64,000 nucleotides of DNA from Fimbriimonadaceae bacterium (GTDB lineage: Bacteria; Armatimonadota; Fimbriimonadia; Fimbriimonadales; Fimbriimonadaceae), in the NCBI GenBank assembly GCA_019454145.1, contig CP075366.1, positions 847,564 to 911,563 on the forward strand. Direction: 5' to 3'. Both the position numbers and the translations under genes were made by a program. Shown in pieces: positions 62,998-64,000 of this stretch (positions are counted from its first letter, which is position 1; each line of letters opens with the position of its first letter). Below the pieces are notes generated by a model. That model was not told where the DNA came from. It searched no databases and saw nothing but the letters and a program-made list of their open reading frames with translations.

Positions 62998-63429
62998 ATG
63001 GAATCTGACGCGGGCAAAGCCAATCTCATCCGAATTGGGTGGCTGGAACGCGTTTCTTTTCCTGAATGGGGTGTCAATAAAATCATTGCCAAGATCGATA
63101 CCGGTGCGAAAACGAGCTCAATTCACGCTGAAAACATTACTGAACGTGAGGATGGACAGATTGAATTTGACGTGGTCACCAAGATCAATCGCGAGCACAC
63201 TTGGGTTCGTGTCACCTGCCCTATCACCCGCAAGACCACCGTTCGATCTTCATCGGGCCGTGCCCAAACCCGTTATGTCGTAACCACTACAATTGTGCTT
63301 GGGGGAATTTCTAAGCTCGTTGAGATCACTTTGAACTCACGGAAAAAGATGCTCCGCCGAATGCTTGTTGGTCGTTCAACTCTCGAAGGCACCTTTGTTG
63401 TTGACGCTAGCGAATCCCATCTCACCTAA
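62998..63429 (+). CDS. RimK-associated ATP-dependent zinc protease-like (DUF785)
   Basis: A 143-aa protein of the retropepsin-like DUF785 group often next to RimK. It reads IGWLERVSFPEWGVNKIIAK, then KIDTGAKTSSIHAE, where DTGA is the aspartic-protease-like catalytic motif, and MLRRMLVGRSTLEGTFVVD at the end. Relatives are called ATP-dependent zinc proteases or RimB and process glutamate tails added by RimK. The gene precedes rimK by 23 nt. Confidence 0.85.
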   Translation: MESDAGKANLIRIGWLERVSFPEWGVNKIIAKIDTGAKTSSIHAENITEREDGQIEFDVVTKINREHTWVRVTCPITRKTTVRSSSGRAQTRYVVTTTIVLGGISKLVEITLNSRKKMLRRMLVGRSTLEGTFVVDASESHLT

Positions 63430-63452
63430 TCCCAGTAATAAAAGAGCCTGAT

Positions 63453-64000
63453 ATGAAGGTCGCCATTCTCAGCCGCAATCGCAATTTGTATTCCACGCGA
63501 CGCCTGCGCGAGGCGGCGGTTAACCGTGGTCATAACGTGAAAGTTTTAGATACTCTCAAGTTCAGCATCCACATCGAACACCAGCATCCGGAATTATTCT
63601 ATCGTGGGCGAAGGCTCTCCACTTACGATGCAATCATCCCTCGGATTGGAGCATCCATCACTTCCTACGGAACTTCCATCGTCCGCCAGTTTCAGCAAAT
63701 GGGCGTGTTTACCGCGAACACCTCTAATGCCATTGGGAATACACGCGACAAGCTCCGCTGTCTGCAAATACTGAGCAAATACGATATCGGGATCGCTCCT
63801 ACGAGCTTTGTGCGCGACCGCAAAGATATTCTTCACGCGATTGAAAGCGTGGGTGGCGCGCCAGTCATTATCAAACTGCTCGAAGGAACTCAGGGAGTCG
63901 GCGTTATTCTCGCCGAGACTCAAAAAGTCGCGGAAGCGATTATCGAAACTCTGCATGGCGCCAAGCAAAACGTTTTGATTCAAAAGTTTGTCGCTGAATC
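63453..64000 (+). CDS. rimK: RimK-family ATP-grasp glutamate ligase (5' part)
   Basis: The first 182 codons of an ATP-grasp ligase; the gene runs off the window. The N-terminal domain reads MKVAILSRNRNLYSTRRLRE, then PRIGASITSYGTSIVRQFQQ and NTSNAIGNTRDKLRCLQILS. The ATP-grasp part begins with PVIIKLLEGTQGVGVILAE (nucleotide-binding Lys and Gly loop). RimK adds glutamate residues to the C-terminus of ribosomal protein S6 or makes poly-glutamate. The upstream DUF785 protease supports the call. Confidence 0.92.
   Translation, partial: MKVAILSRNRNLYSTRRLREAAVNRGHNVKVLDTLKFSIHIEHQHPELFYRGRRLSTYDAIIPRIGASITSYGTSIVRQFQQMGVFTANTSNAIGNTRDKLRCLQILSKYDIGIAPTSFVRDRKDILHAIESVGGAPVIIKLLEGTQGVGVILAETQKVAEAIIETLHGAKQNVLIQKFVAE

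Overview
The window looks like chromosome from a free-living bacterium with an outer membrane. It encodes GmhA (sedoheptulose-7-phosphate isomerase, used for LPS heptose), a DUF481 outer-membrane beta-barrel, several lipobox lipoproteins and many secreted proteins. It also has an HspR-type heat-shock repressor, a 23S-5S rRNA unit with no 16S beside it, and many genes with a -10-like hexamer just before the start codon. Together these suggest a lineage such as Armatimonadota (Fimbriimonadia-like). That placement is inference from gene content, not from a phylogeny. No phage, insertion sequence or CRISPR array was seen. Coding density is very high, with many 1-4 nt overlaps, and four convergent gene pairs share their stop codons.

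Layout. 1-7.7 kb: Ppx/GppA phosphatase, DUF4139 protein, RecB-like nuclease, a tandem pair of bacterial-PH membrane proteins, a GH4-like Rossmann protein and a DUF4173 membrane protein. 7.7-9.9 kb: metallo-beta-lactamase-fold hydrolase and AlkC-like DNA alkylation repair protein. 9.9-17 kb: a tightly packed minus-strand operon (VanZ-like, degenerate ApgM-like, a secreted 902-aa repeat/HEAT protein, HIT-like, GmhA, lipoprotein, membrane-anchored hypothetical). 17-24.4 kb: SurE, ferredoxin, HD hydrolase, S9 peptidase, DUF2330, DinB-like and a large Ig-like lipoprotein with its own promoter and terminator. 24.5-45.3 kb: DinB-like, SMC, DUF481, M28 peptidase, PAS-GGDEF, DUF167, TPR, GatB, a 44-aa membrane peptide, GuaB, M48 peptidase, class III aminotransferase, the C-terminal half of MetH, peroxiredoxin, class C beta-lactamase-like hydrolase and BON lipoprotein. 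45.3-48.8 kb: 5S and 23S rRNA (minus strand) with terminator, processing stem and two promoters. 48.8-64 kb: small membrane proteins including a tandem paralogous pair, a third DinB-like protein, tRNA(CAT), PPC-domain protein, exonuclease III, ECF sigma/anti-sigma, HDOD, DnaJ-HspR with a HAIR operator, DUF418, S51 peptidase, esterase, and a RimK-associated protease with the start of RimK.

How it works together. Housekeeping functions (chromosome condensation, amidation of tRNA, GMP synthesis, methionine cycle, rRNA) are interleaved with envelope and secreted proteins. The most informative regulation is visible in the DNA. The DnaJ-HspR pair has a near-consensus HspR operator across its promoter. 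The 23S-5S unit has a near-consensus promoter of its own. More than twenty genes have a TANNNT hexamer 6-9 nt before the start, consistent with leaderless mRNAs. The least explained protein is the secreted 902-aa repeat/HEAT protein, within an operon that also carries a phosphoglycerate-mutase-like protein without its metal ligands.
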